Below, in pieces: positions 15,770 through 22,561 of a stretch of 64,000 nt of DNA; the stretch's first letter is position 1; every line of letters starts with the position of its first letter. Made by a program: the position numbers and the translations under genes. A model generated the notes under the pieces. The model saw nothing but the letters and a program-made list of their open reading frames with translations, did not search any database and had not been told where the DNA came from. The stretch spans positions 176,501 to 240,500 of the forward strand of contig NZ_JAOQNG010000010.1 of NCBI RefSeq assembly GCF_025961225.1. Direction: 5' to 3'. Origin of the DNA: Azospirillum canadense (GTDB lineage Bacteria > Pseudomonadota > Alphaproteobacteria > Azospirillales > Azospirillaceae).

Positions 15770-16246
15770 ATGGCAACACCAGGCGATATAGAGATGCGTG
15801 GCGAGCTCATCCAGTTCCGTGGGGATCTGGAGGCTGACGAAATGTCCGACCGCACGCTTTGGTATACACGGGAGTGCGAGGAATGGCTGCGCAGCACGCT
15901 TGATCAGGAGCCACGTCCGCCGAAGCGGAAGCTCTATCCATCCGAAGAGCTGTGGAATGTGTTCGTTGCTTTCATTCTCGGGCGCCCAATGGCGTACGAC
16001 GTTGACCTGAAAAAACTTGAGCCCCTGCCATTTCATGTGTGGGAGTTCAAAACAATAAGCGTTCGTGCTTTTGGTTTTTTCTATCGGCGATCCACCTTCA
16101 TTGTCCACCATGGAGAAATGAAGAGGAATGTGGCCAATTGGGGCGCCTATGAACCGCATATAAGACGTGTGCGGGATTATATGGCGACGATTGATCTCGA
16201 TCCTCCTCCATGCCTGACGGAAACGAGGTTGCAAGATGTCCTTTAG
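15770..16246 (+). CDS. Toxin-like protein (RelE/HigB or Gp49-like), first gene of a three-gene unit
   Basis: The 158-residue product has a C-terminal half, LPFHVWEFKTISVRAFGFFY then RRSTFIVHHGEMKRN. This resembles the core of HigB/Gp49-like toxins (W-E-L-K, R-x-F-G-F-F, a basic end strand). The remaining residues match poorly, so the assignment rests on pattern and on the XRE gene that overlaps its 3' end by 11 bp, the usual toxin-first order of higBA. Such toxins cut mRNA on the ribosome. GC is visibly lower than in the phage core, suggesting a later acquisition. It might instead be an unrelated phage protein. Confidence 0.5.
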   Translation: MATPGDIEMRGELIQFRGDLEADEMSDRTLWYTRECEEWLRSTLDQEPRPPKRKLYPSEELWNVFVAFILGRPMAYDVDLKKLEPLPFHVWEFKTISVRAFGFFYRRSTFIVHHGEMKRNVANWGAYEPHIRRVRDYMATIDLDPPPCLTETRLQDVL

Positions 16247-16676
16247 GGTGTCCAACGATCCGCGTCGTCGAACCTATGTTCGCATGATCGGCGACATCCA
16301 GCACGAGCTCAATCAAGCTCTTGCCGAAGAGCATGCTAAGCGCGGGCTGACCAAGGCTGAAATCTCTCGTATCCTTGGACGAGATAAATCTTTTGTTTCG
16401 CGTAAGCTTAACGGAGCAAGCAATATGACGCTGGAGACGCTGGCGGATATTGCCTTTGCGCTTAACCGGCCAGTGCGCATTTCGCTGCCGGATCGTGACA
16501 AAATGGGCGGCGGTAACAACCACGTCACGTACTCGGCGGCAACGACGACCAACGGTGCGGTGCCTTCGGTGCAGGAGAAAGTCACTGACCCCCGTGTGGT
16601 TGTCGCGGCAAGCTCTCCAATGGGCGTTTCGCAATCTATATCCGACGTGGTTAAAGTGAAGGTTGGCGCATGGTGA
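16236..16676 (+). CDS. XRE-family HTH protein, antitoxin-like
   Basis: The 146-residue product has a helix-turn-helix at about residues 38-85: GLTKAEISRILGRDKSFVSR, then KLNGASNMTLETLADIAFAL. This is a typical XRE fold followed by PVRISL, as in HigA antitoxins. The C-terminal 50 residues are Thr/Val/Ser-rich and disordered. It overlaps the toxin-like gene before it and the DUF6941 gene after it, so the three are one transcript. It probably neutralises the first protein and represses the unit. Confidence 0.75.
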   Translation: MSFRVSNDPRRRTYVRMIGDIQHELNQALAEEHAKRGLTKAEISRILGRDKSFVSRKLNGASNMTLETLADIAFALNRPVRISLPDRDKMGGGNNHVTYSAATTTNGAVPSVQEKVTDPRVVVAASSPMGVSQSISDVVKVKVGAW

Positions 16677-17116
16677 CCTCGCAGCCTCGCTATGCGCACA
16701 CAATCTTTTGTGACGATGTGCGCCAAGAAATAACCGGTAAGCATATAATCATCGGAGTTTATTCGTCCGAAATGTCCATTTTCGGAACTCCTCCAATCAC
16801 GTTACCTCGGTTGTTAATTTTGGTCCAGGCAATGTCAGCTATTGATGATCCAATTCAGCGCCTGAAAATCCGCGCTTCTGGTCCGCCCCTTGGCCCAGAC
16901 TCACACGAAGCAGTAATTCCGGAAGTTCCGCTGCCGACGCCTATTCATGGGCGGCCTCTGGTCGCGGCAGGAATCAGTGCAAGCTTCGACTTTTCTCCGT
17001 GCGTCATTCATTCTGAAGGTTTCATTGAGGTGACAGCAGAGACCGAGAGAGAAACCATGTGGGCTGGCAGGCTATACGTGCGCATCCAGCCTCTTCCGGA
17101 AGCGGCGCAAAGCTAA
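16670..17116 (+). CDS. DUF6941-like protein
   Basis: The 148-residue product begins VTSQPRYAHTIFCDDVRQEI and continues TGKHIIIGVYSSEM. The FCDD-x-R-x-E...GK...IGVY pattern is typical of DUF6941. The remainder is beta-rich, including ITLPRLLILVQ and a C-terminal WAGRLYVRIQPLP, and looks like a beta-sandwich. No activity is known. It overlaps the XRE gene by 7 bp. Several proteins of this family are found next to regulators or phage genes, so it may be the third component of this unit. Confidence 0.65.
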   Translation: MVTSQPRYAHTIFCDDVRQEITGKHIIIGVYSSEMSIFGTPPITLPRLLILVQAMSAIDDPIQRLKIRASGPPLGPDSHEAVIPEVPLPTPIHGRPLVAAGISASFDFSPCVIHSEGFIEVTAETERETMWAGRLYVRIQPLPEAAQS

Positions 17117-17141
17117 TCCAGCAATTTCAGCGTAAGTGTGA

Positions 17142-17159
17142 GGGCGCCTCCGGGCGCCC
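17142..17159. terminator. Terminator hairpin between convergent genes
   Basis: GGGCGCC-TCCG-GGCGCCC forms a 7-bp GC stem with a 4-nt loop, 25 bp after the DUF6941 stop and 16 bp from the stop of the leftward gene. It is followed by TTCGCGTTT, a weak T tract, so it probably acts on both strands. Confidence 0.6.
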
Positions 17160-17175
17160 TTCGCGTTTCCGCCTC

Positions 17176-17415
17176 TCAGCCTGCCATTCCCTCGATCCGC
17201 TCCACGACTCGCTGCATGGCGTCCGTCAGAGCCGCCGCCACGCTGTGTGTGATCCGGCCCGTGGTATCGGCCTGAGCCATGGCGGTCAACCGGTCGCGCG
17301 CCTGTTCCGCGGTGCCGAGCGGATCGTCGGTCATCGCGCATCGCTCTACGATCAACTGCTCGACCAGGATCTCCAGGGCCGTGATGCGGGCTTCAGCGTC
17401 GGTCATACCCTGCAT
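17176..17415 (-). CDS. Small hypothetical helical protein
   Basis: The 79-residue product starts MQGMTDAEARITALEILVEQ; the start is chosen because GGAGGG sits 7 bp upstream. It is helical throughout, with DPLGTAEQARDRLTAMAQAD and a C-terminal TDAMQRVVERIEGMAG. Similar short coiled proteins occur in many alphaproteobacterial prophages. It is the last gene of the leftward tiny-gene cluster. Confidence 0.6.
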   Translation of the reverse strand: MQGMTDAEARITALEILVEQLIVERCAMTDDPLGTAEQARDRLTAMAQADTTGRITHSVAAALTDAMQRVVERIEGMAG

Positions 17416-17441
17416 CGTTCTTCCCTCCATGCCGCGGTTGA

Positions 17442-17579
17442 TCAGAGGTGGATGGAGGCCAGCCGCACCTCGCTTCCTGGCGCCGGCTCATGCGCCGCGA
17501 ATGCCGCGCGTTCCTCCTCCTCGGGCTCCCGGACCAGGAAACGATCGCGCTCGGGAGCGTCCTTCCGGCCATAGAACAT
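17442..17579 (-). CDS. 45-residue acidic hypothetical protein
   Basis: Starting at 17579, the frame encodes MFYGRKDAPERDRFLVREPE then EEERAAFAAHEPAPG. The composition is charged and no domain is recognised. Upstream GGTAGG is only a weak ribosome binding site. It is supported mainly by its position between similarly tiny genes on the same strand. Confidence 0.35.
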   Translation of the reverse strand: MFYGRKDAPERDRFLVREPEEEERAAFAAHEPAPGSEVRLASIHL

Positions 17580-17591
17580 GACCGATGCGAC

Positions 17592-17678
17592 CTACCGGGC
17601 CTTGCCTGCGTGCTTGGCGAACACGATAACGCGATCGCCGTCGTGCTCGACCACATAGAGCTCCAAGTCCTGGAACAT
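17592..17678 (-). CDS. 28-residue hypothetical protein
   Basis: ATG 17678 is preceded by GGGAGGGAGCC, a strong ribosome binding site. The product, MFQDLELYVVEHDGDRVIVF followed by AKHAGKAR, reads as a short beta-hairpin with a basic tail. It lies 11 bp after the stop of the 81-residue gene upstream. Confidence 0.45.
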   Translation of the reverse strand: MFQDLELYVVEHDGDRVIVFAKHAGKAR

Positions 17679-17689
17679 GGCTCCCTCCC

Positions 17690-17935
17690 TTACGCCTCAA
17701 CGGTGGGCACCAGGCCGAGTCGCAACAGGAACGCCGGCTCGCCGTAATTACCGGCCTCCTCGTCCAGCTCGGTCTGCACGACGTCGACGCCGAGGAAGCG
17801 ACCGATCTCCATGATTCGCTGCGCCCGCGCCCTGCCGGCATCGGCGGTGTTCACCTTGATGGCTGGCGCCGGCGCGAGCGCGCCCTTCTTCCCGCTGACG
17901 TAGGGCTGCACGATGATGTGGGTCTGGAGCGCCAT
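17690..17935 (-). CDS. Hypothetical protein, first gene of the tiny-gene cluster
   Basis: The 81-residue product starts MALQTHIIVQPYVSGKKGAL, with GGAAGAACG upstream of the ATG. The middle has a helix, DAGRARAQRIMEIGRFLGVD. The closing EEAGNYGEPAFLLRLGLVPT resembles the end of other small phage proteins. No known family. The promoter must lie in the AT-richer stretch 17940-18110. Confidence 0.6.
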   Translation of the reverse strand: MALQTHIIVQPYVSGKKGALAPAPAIKVNTADAGRARAQRIMEIGRFLGVDVVQTELDEEAGNYGEPAFLLRLGLVPTVEA

Positions 17936-18026
17936 GAACGTTCTTCCGGTTGGCGTGTTCTCATTACGTTCCGGTCGATATCGGCCCAAAGTCAAGTTTC
18001 CTACCTCTAGGATAAGAAGCATATCA

Positions 18027-18053
18027 GCTATGCGCAGCCTATGAGGGCATAGC
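18027..18053. promoter_or_regulatory. Inverted repeat in the 17936-18258 intergenic stretch
   Basis: GCTATGC and GCATAGC are separated by 13 bp. This sits about 90 bp upstream of the leftward tiny-gene cluster in a 323-bp gene-free stretch of lower GC. It could be an operator or the leader hairpin of that cluster. Nothing else is recognised in the stretch. Confidence 0.4.
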
Positions 18054-18258
18054 GGGATATGACAAAAGGCGCGCGGGGTCGTTCAAAATCAACGCCGGAT
18101 GGGCCGTTCTGAGGAATTATACAGGTGATTTATGTCTTATCCAGGCCGATTCGGGCGGTAGACGGGAACGAGAGGTGTGGTTATCGTTCGCGAAGTGTTC
18201 TTGTTTTTGGGCGTGCGTTCTCCTCGGCTTTGCGCGATCTGGGACGGCATTCCTTCCC

Positions 18259-18537
18259 TCATGCCCGGATCCAGAAGGCCGGTTCATCGGCGATGAAGGC
18301 GAGAGCGTCCTCAAGGTCGAACACCGCCCCGAAGGGTCCAGCCGGTCCCCAGGCCTCGCGCCGCCACCACAGAACTTCGACGCGGTTGGTCTCGCCCAGT
18401 GGCCGCAAGCGGGCAACTGGCGCGCCGGTGCGGGCGCTGAACAGTGAGTAGCCGCGGTTGATCCGGCGGACGGTGAGGCCGCCGCGCGGCCAGGGATAGG
18501 TGGCAATCCGCTCCAGGACGGGGTCGGTCGTGGGCAT
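18259..18537 (-). CDS. Hypothetical protein next to the IS701-like insertion
   Basis: The 92-residue product from ATG 18537 begins MPTTDPVLERIATYPWPRGG and contains INRGYSLFSARTGAPVARLR and GAVFDLEDALAFIADEPAFW. The Y-S-L-F / TG strand pair with a closing helix resembles the other small prophage proteins. A frame extends to 18573, but those codons fall at the edge of the transposable element. The IS has probably removed its native promoter region. Confidence 0.5.
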   Translation of the reverse strand: MPTTDPVLERIATYPWPRGGLTVRRINRGYSLFSARTGAPVARLRPLGETNRVEVLWWRREAWGPAGPFGAVFDLEDALAFIADEPAFWIRA

Positions 18538-18564
18538 CGCGATCACGCGTGCGCAAGTCTGTTG

Positions 18565-19995
18565 GGTGGTCATACATCCGGCGCCGCCAGAGGTGTACCA
18601 TGGTACGCCCCATTGTCCTCCCCAAAAGCTTCGTCGCGTGGCTCTGGCCGTACCTGGAGGCCTTCTCCGGACGCACCCGCGCCACGGTGGCGGCACTCGC
18701 CGTCGGCGCCGTGCTGGCGGTCGGCCCGCGCACGGTCGCCAATGCGCTGCGCGCCCTCGGTCTGGCCGATGAGCCGGGGTTCGCGACGTTTCACCGCGTG
18801 CTCAACCGCAACGCCTGGTCGGGGTTGGTGCTGGCCCGCACGCTGCTGCACGCCCTGGTCGGCGCCTTCGTTCCGGACGGACCGGTCGTCATCGGCGTCG
18901 ATCACACTCTGGAGCGCCGGCGCGGCCCGTGCATCCGCCCGGCCAGCCAGTATTATGACGCGGTGCGGTCGTCCAAGAAGAGACGGGTCACCAGCCACGG
19001 CCTGCGCTGGCTGACCGCCATGCTGCTGGTCGAGGTGCCGTTCGCCGGCCGCATCTGGGGCCTGCCGGTGCTCACCGCGCTGACGCCCAGCCGCTCCTGG
19101 TGCCAGGAGCACGGACGACATTACCGGTCGGTCAACGACTGGGCACGCGCCGTCCTGCGGCGCCTGCACCGCTGGCTGCCGGAGCGGCTGGTGGTCGCCG
19201 TTATGGACGGCGGGTTCGCCGCGCTGGATTTGCTCGACGCGCTGAGCCCATCCATCATTGTCGTCACGCGCTTGCGCTTGGATGCCGCCCTGTTCGATCC
19301 CCCGCCGGCCGAGCAACACTATGGCCGCCCGGCGGTCAAGGGAGCCCGGCAGCCGAGCTTGCGCGCTCGGCTGAGCGACCCGGAGACGGTCTGGCGGCGC
19401 GCTGTCCAGGCCAGCCGCACCCAGTGGCGCACCGGTGGCTGGATCGAGTACGCCAGCGGCACGGCGCTGTGGTATCATGCGGGTAAGCCGGTCGTGCCGA
19501 TCCTGTGGGTGCTGGTCCGCTATCCCGACGGCCGGCGCGAGCCCGAAGCCTTCCTGTGTACCGATCCGACGGTGCCGCCGCGCACGGTGCTGGAATGGTT
19601 CAATCGTCGCTGGTCCATGGAAACCACTTACGAAGAAAGTCGCGCCCACATCGGGATCGCGACGCAGCGCCAGTGGACCGATCCGGCGGTGTTCCGCACG
19701 ACGCCGCTGCTGTTCGGGCTGTATTCGCTGATCACGTTGTACGTGCACCAACATGCCGACCGGCTGGCGCTGTCGCCGCGGCGCGCCCTGTGGTACCCCA
19801 AGCCGGCGCCGACCTTCGCTGATGCGTTGGCCCGCCTGCGCCGGCACCTGTGGTTCGAACAGGTTTTCGCCATCTCGTCCGAAACCACCGAGATGACGAA
19901 AACCGCCCCTCCGCTCCTGCGCCGCCTCATCGAATCCGTCTGCTACGCTCCATGAGCCACGTCAATCCCGCACTCCGCTTGGCCGGATGACCACC
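18565..19995 (+). mobile_element. IS701-like insertion sequence
   Basis: One transposase gene is flanked by short inverted repeats GGTGGTCAT (18565-18573) and ATGACCACC (19987-19995), with partial similarity continuing outward (TCTG). The exact ends and any target duplication could not be fixed by eye. It sits between a leftward small gene and the 3' side of the repressor gene and leaves the immunity region intact. Confidence 0.65.
18600..19955 (+). CDS. IS701-family (DDE) transposase
   Basis: The protein has 451 residues. The DDE catalytic set is visible: VVIGVDHTLERRRG (first Asp, about 101), VVAVMDGGFAALDLLDAL (second Asp, about 203) and the glutamate in WSMETTYEESRAHIGI (about 345). The N-terminus WPYLEAFSGRTRATVAALAV matches the DDE_5 / IS701 superfamily. 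It appears full length and undamaged, so the element may still be mobile. The length fits the usual 400-450 residues. Confidence 0.85.
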   Translation: MVRPIVLPKSFVAWLWPYLEAFSGRTRATVAALAVGAVLAVGPRTVANALRALGLADEPGFATFHRVLNRNAWSGLVLARTLLHALVGAFVPDGPVVIGVDHTLERRRGPCIRPASQYYDAVRSSKKRRVTSHGLRWLTAMLLVEVPFAGRIWGLPVLTALTPSRSWCQEHGRHYRSVNDWARAVLRRLHRWLPERLVVAVMDGGFAALDLLDALSPSIIVVTRLRLDAALFDPPPAEQHYGRPAVKGARQPSLRARLSDPETVWRRAVQASRTQWRTGGWIEYASGTALWYHAGKPVVPILWVLVRYPDGRREPEAFLCTDPTVPPRTVLEWFNRRWSMETTYEESRAHIGIATQRQWTDPAVFRTTPLLFGLYSLITLYVHQHADRLALSPRRALWYPKPAPTFADALARLRRHLWFEQVFAISSETTEMTKTAPPLLRRLIESVCYAP

Positions 19996-20046
19996 GTCCC
20001 AGAACGGACGGATGTCCCACGATGCGCAAAGCCGAGAGGAACGGCG

Positions 20047-20226
20047 ATGGTCGAAGTGGGGGAGGTCTGTGGAGAGCGAGAGTTCATGGAACTCTTTGCG
20101 GCTTTACCCCGGATGCAGAAGGATGTGTTGCTGGAAGCTGCGCGCGCGATAGAAGTGTCTAGCCCCGCTTCGGAACCATCTGCTGGGCCACACTCAAAAT
20201 TGAATTCCGCTGCTCAGCGGTCATAG
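20047..20226 (+). CDS. Small hypothetical protein beside the repressor gene
   Basis: A GAGAGG sequence lies 7 bp before ATG 20047. The 59-residue product, starting MVEVGEVCGEREFMELFAAL, is mainly a helix (PRMQKDVLLEAARAIE) with a Ser-rich tail. Its 3' end overlaps the repressor gene on the other strand by 68 bp, and the IS701-like element lies directly upstream. It may be a truncated remnant. No family is recognised. Confidence 0.4.
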   Translation: MVEVGEVCGEREFMELFAALPRMQKDVLLEAARAIEVSSPASEPSAGPHSKLNSAAQRS

Positions 20227-20467
20227 CGCGGTAGCGGAGACGCATCTCTATTTCTTTGTGGTGCTCGGACTTTGCCTCTGGGAGAAGGTCCCAAGGAGCG
20301 CATCCCAAAATTGGAGCAATGCGCTCCATCCAATCCAAAGAAAGCTCGCGCTCACCTTTTTCCAATTTGACAATAGTTGAGCGCCCAGAGTTCAGGGCAT
20401 CAGCTAGGCGCCCTTGCGATACTCCAGCTCGCTTACGTAGCTCGGCCAGTCTGTTCGGATACTCCAT
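20159..20467 (-). CDS. CI-like lysogeny repressor (XRE)
   Basis: The 102-residue product from ATG 20467 has an XRE domain at residues 1-62: NRLAELRKRAGVSQGRLADA, LNSGRSTIVKLEKGERELSL, then MERIAPILGCAPWDLLP. The rest is a short helix, AMTAEQRNSILSVAQQMV. There is no LexA/CI autoprotease domain, so RecA-driven cleavage is not expected and induction must work some other way. It is transcribed away from a Cro-like gene across three operator-like sequences. The same operators precede the recombination operon at 15 kb, so it probably keeps both early operons off. Confidence 0.82.
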   Translation of the reverse strand: MEYPNRLAELRKRAGVSQGRLADALNSGRSTIVKLEKGERELSLDWMERIAPILGCAPWDLLPEAKSEHHKEIEMRLRYRAMTAEQRNSILSVAQQMVPKRG

Positions 20468-20478
20468 AGTGTAGGTAA

Positions 20479-20497
20479 TGTACCCGCATTGGGTCCG
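20479..20497. promoter_or_regulatory. Repressor operator, immunity site 1
   Basis: TGTACCCGCATTGGGTCCG matches the dyad TGTACCCA-N3-TGGGTACA at 13 of 16 arm positions. It lies 11 bp upstream of the repressor start codon, where binding would autoregulate that gene. Confidence 0.65.
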
Positions 20498-20504
20498 TGC
20501 TGGC

Positions 20505-20523
20505 AGGCTTCTCGTTGGGTACG
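20505..20523. promoter_or_regulatory. Possible half operator
   Basis: Only the right arm, TGGGTACG at 20516-20523, is conserved. It lies between the two fuller sites of the divergent promoter region. Confidence 0.35.
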
Positions 20524-20550
20524 GAAAGCTCAGGGATAGCGCTTGCGTCA

Positions 20551-20569
20551 TGTACCCACCATGGGTACA
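20551..20569. promoter_or_regulatory. Repressor operator, immunity site 3 (perfect dyad)
   Basis: TGTACCCACCATGGGTACA is a perfect 8-3-8 palindrome ending 9 bp before the Cro-like ATG. Its central 17 bp equal the O-L1 site at 15038-15054. Its centre is 72 bp from immunity site 1. Confidence 0.82.
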
Positions 20570-20578
20570 TTGCGCGTC

Positions 20579-20842
20579 ATGACGCTCACCGAACTTTGCC
20601 GCTCACACAGTATGACGCTGCAAGAGCTTTCCGATTTGATCGGAAGGAAGCGCGATACCGTGAAAAAGTGGGGACGCGAACGCCGCATTCCGGCCGAGGC
20701 CGTCCCGGGCATCGTCCGCGCTTTCAACGGCGCCATTACCGCGCACGACCTGCGACCGGACGTCTTTGAAGCCCCCGCCCCGCGCCGCAAGTGCTCGTCG
20801 GGGGAGCATTCCCACACCCATAGCCATGGAGGGGCGCTGTGA
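20579..20842 (+). CDS. Cro-like / YdaS-type repressor
   Basis: The 87-residue product from ATG 20579 has one helix-turn-helix: MTLQELSDLIGRKRDTVKKW, then GRERRIPAEAVPGIVRAFNG and HDLRPDVFE. The IPAE-x-V-P and LRPD signatures are those of Cro/YdaS-type regulators. A His-rich tail (HSHTHSHGG) follows. It is divergent from the repressor and begins the rightward early operon; its stop overlaps the next GTG (GTGA). In lambdoid logic it would switch off the repressor and open the lytic path. Confidence 0.82.
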   Translation: MTLTELCRSHSMTLQELSDLIGRKRDTVKKWGRERRIPAEAVPGIVRAFNGAITAHDLRPDVFEAPAPRRKCSSGEHSHTHSHGGAL

Positions 20843-21219
20843 GCGCGACCGAGAACACGACTGCGACTGTAACGCTGCGCCTCGACGGTGAGGGGCGGGC
20901 TTTGATGGAGGCCCTGAAGGCGTCCGGCCAAGGACGGGAGCGCGCCGAGCAGCGCATCCGCCTGGAGTGCCTGGTTCTGTCCAGCAACGCACGCGGCTTC
21001 ACCGAAACCGTGGACCCCACAGAGGTCGTGCAACGTGCTCAGGCCTACGCCGACTTCGTGCTTGGCGGGAAGGCGGCCCCTGGTGAGGAGCCGCCGACTG
21101 ATGACAAGGCGGTTGACGATCCCGTCGAAAGGCTTTGCCGGTCGATTACGGAATATCACCGGTCGGTTGTGCGCCTTGCTGAGCTTGTTGGTGTAGCAGT
21201 TCCAGAAGAACTCGGCTGA
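20839..21219 (+). CDS. Hypothetical protein following cro
   Basis: The 126-residue product starts at GTG 20839, overlapping the Cro stop. It has a strand-helix opening (ATVTLRLDGEGRALMEALKA), a central helix (EVVQRAQAYADFVLGGKA) and an acidic linker, and it ends with a helix, SVVRLAELVGVAVPEELG. It may be a small DNA-binding or CII-position protein, but no motif proves this. Its 3' end overlaps a leftward frame at 21146. Confidence 0.6.
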   Translation: MSATENTTATVTLRLDGEGRALMEALKASGQGRERAEQRIRLECLVLSSNARGFTETVDPTEVVQRAQAYADFVLGGKAAPGEEPPTDDKAVDDPVERLCRSITEYHRSVVRLAELVGVAVPEELG

Positions 21220-21391
21220 GGATATCGTGGGATTGAGCAAGAGTGTGAACTGCTCCAGCGAGCCGGCCTTCAGGGGAAAAGCTGTCGGCGCGCCCAGCGA
21301 TGCTACGCGCATCAGAAATGACTGTCTGTGCGTGCCGCTGCGCTTGCTCCACCGCGGCAACGAGTTCGGCGTGGGTTGCGGTATTGGCCAT
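21146..21391 (-). CDS. Small helical hypothetical protein on the opposite strand
   Basis: The 81-residue product, MANTATHAELVAAVEQAQRH then AQTVISDARSIAGRADSF, is strongly helical and looks protein-like. It overlaps the 3' 74 bp of the rightward gene. If real, it is the only leftward gene inside the rightward operon and may be a separately regulated moron. No family is known. Confidence 0.5.
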   Translation of the reverse strand: MANTATHAELVAAVEQAQRHAQTVISDARSIAGRADSFSPEGRLAGAVHTLAQSHDILSRVLLELLHQQAQQGAQPTGDIP

Positions 21392-21481
21392 TCAAAGAGT
21401 TCCCATGCTGTGGTTTTGGACGCCCCCAGCATAGGGAAAGCGGGGCGGGCTGTCATGGCCCGCTCCGCAACTTCCAATATG

Positions 21482-21495
21482 CATACGCCGGTATG
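21482..21495. promoter_or_regulatory. CATAC-N4-GTATG palindrome, second copy
   Basis: CATACGCCGGTATG repeats the dyad seen at 15149-15162. It lies 18 bp upstream of the small gene at 21514 and about 90 bp upstream of the leftward gene ending at 21146. Confidence 0.5.
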
Positions 21496-21513
21496 TAGCT
21501 GAGGAGCGCGGGA

Positions 21514-21726
21514 ATGATGCAGCACCTTACGCGCCGTCGGCCGGCTTCTCAGATCACAGGCATAAACTCCCAGCTTTCTGCGCCTCGTCAATCCTACGAA
21601 ATCGTGCGCCACGCTGTCGCTTGGGCATTCGGCGATGCCGGCTACCCCTGGCGTAGCAGTGCTCATCACCTCCGCGTGGTCCTGCTCGGCGTCGCCCCGC
21701 TGGCCGCGATCGCGCTTGGAGCCTGA
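21514..21726 (+). CDS. Small hypothetical protein
   Basis: GAGGAG lies upstream of the ATG pair at 21514. The 70-residue product has an Arg-rich head and ends in a hydrophobic helix, HHLRVVLLGVAPLAAIALGA. No family is recognised. Its place between cro-side genes and the next regulator supports it only weakly. Confidence 0.4.
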   Translation: MMQHLTRRRPASQITGINSQLSAPRQSYEIVRHAVAWAFGDAGYPWRSSAHHLRVVLLGVAPLAAIALGA

Positions 21727-21793
21727 CACATCGGGGCAGGCATGGGGCGTCTGTCTCATCCCCTTAGCCTCGCTTATTCGGAGTAGCAATGCC

Positions 21794-22252
21794 GTGCTGA
21801 AAGTTCGCGACATCACCACCGATCTGGTCAAGGCCAAGCTGTCCCGCCTGCTGCGGCAGCGGATCGGGCGCGGGATGACCTACTCCGTGAAGGAGGCGGC
21901 GGAGATCCTCGACGTCGACCAGCGCACGATGGACAGCTACGTGCAGGGCGAACGCGCCCCGCAGCTCGATGTCTTCCTGCGCATGTTCCTGCTGCCCGAA
22001 GGCGGCGACCGCATCCTCAACGAGATGCTGGCGCTGGTCGGCTATCAGGCCCGCCCGACCGAGGCCGGCGATCCGGACGTGTTCCGCATGAACGCCGAGC
22101 TGGTCAGCGCGCTGCGCGATCTGGCCGACATGCTGGCCGACGGCCGGATCGACCACACCGAGGACCCGATCTGGCAGGCCAAGGCCCTCGACCTCGCCAT
22201 GAAGCTGATCGGTCACGTCAACGCGCGCCGGGCGGGGAGGGTGGGGGAATGA
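21794..22252 (+). CDS. HTH regulator of the replication operon
   Basis: The 152-residue product from GTG 21794 contains a helix-turn-helix at about residues 24-66: GRGMTYSVKEAAEILDVDQR, then TMDSYVQGERAPQLDVFLRM. The C-terminal half is helical (LVSALRDLADMLADGRIDHT). It fits a phage activator or repressor of the CII or DnaA-like class acting early. It overlaps the following gene by 4 bp (ATGA). Confidence 0.65.
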   Translation: MLKVRDITTDLVKAKLSRLLRQRIGRGMTYSVKEAAEILDVDQRTMDSYVQGERAPQLDVFLRMFLLPEGGDRILNEMLALVGYQARPTEAGDPDVFRMNAELVSALRDLADMLADGRIDHTEDPIWQAKALDLAMKLIGHVNARRAGRVGE

Positions 22253-22536
22253 GCACCTGCACCTGCCCGACCTGCGGCCAACCCATGACTGCGGAGCGCT
22301 GCTCCACGCCGGTCGGCCTGACGCCGCAGCAGAGCAAGCTGCTGACCTTCATCACCGAGTACCAGGCCCGGAACACAGGCGTGACGCCGAGCGTGCGCGA
22401 CATGCTCCGCCCGATGGGCTTGGCCTCCACGTCCGGCATCGCCCGCCTGCTCGCGGGGCTCGAAGAACGCGGCGCCATCCGCCGCCTGAACAAGCGCGCC
22501 CGGGCCATTGAGGTCCTGCGGCGCCCCGTTCCCTGA
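22249..22536 (+). CDS. LexA DNA-binding-domain-like protein with zinc ribbon
   Basis: The 95-residue product begins with a knuckle, MSTCTCPTCGQPM. It is followed by the LexA winged helix: LTPQQSKLLTFITEYQARNT, TPSVRDMLRPMGLASTSGIA and RLLAGLEERGAIRRLNKRAR. The LexA protease half is absent, so it binds DNA but cannot self-cleave. Such stand-alone wings may compete with host LexA at SOS-type boxes. This links the lytic operon to DNA damage by inference only. Confidence 0.78.
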   Translation: MSTCTCPTCGQPMTAERCSTPVGLTPQQSKLLTFITEYQARNTGVTPSVRDMLRPMGLASTSGIARLLAGLEERGAIRRLNKRARAIEVLRRPVP

Positions 22537-22561
22537 TCCCCTTGACCCAAGGAGACCCTCT

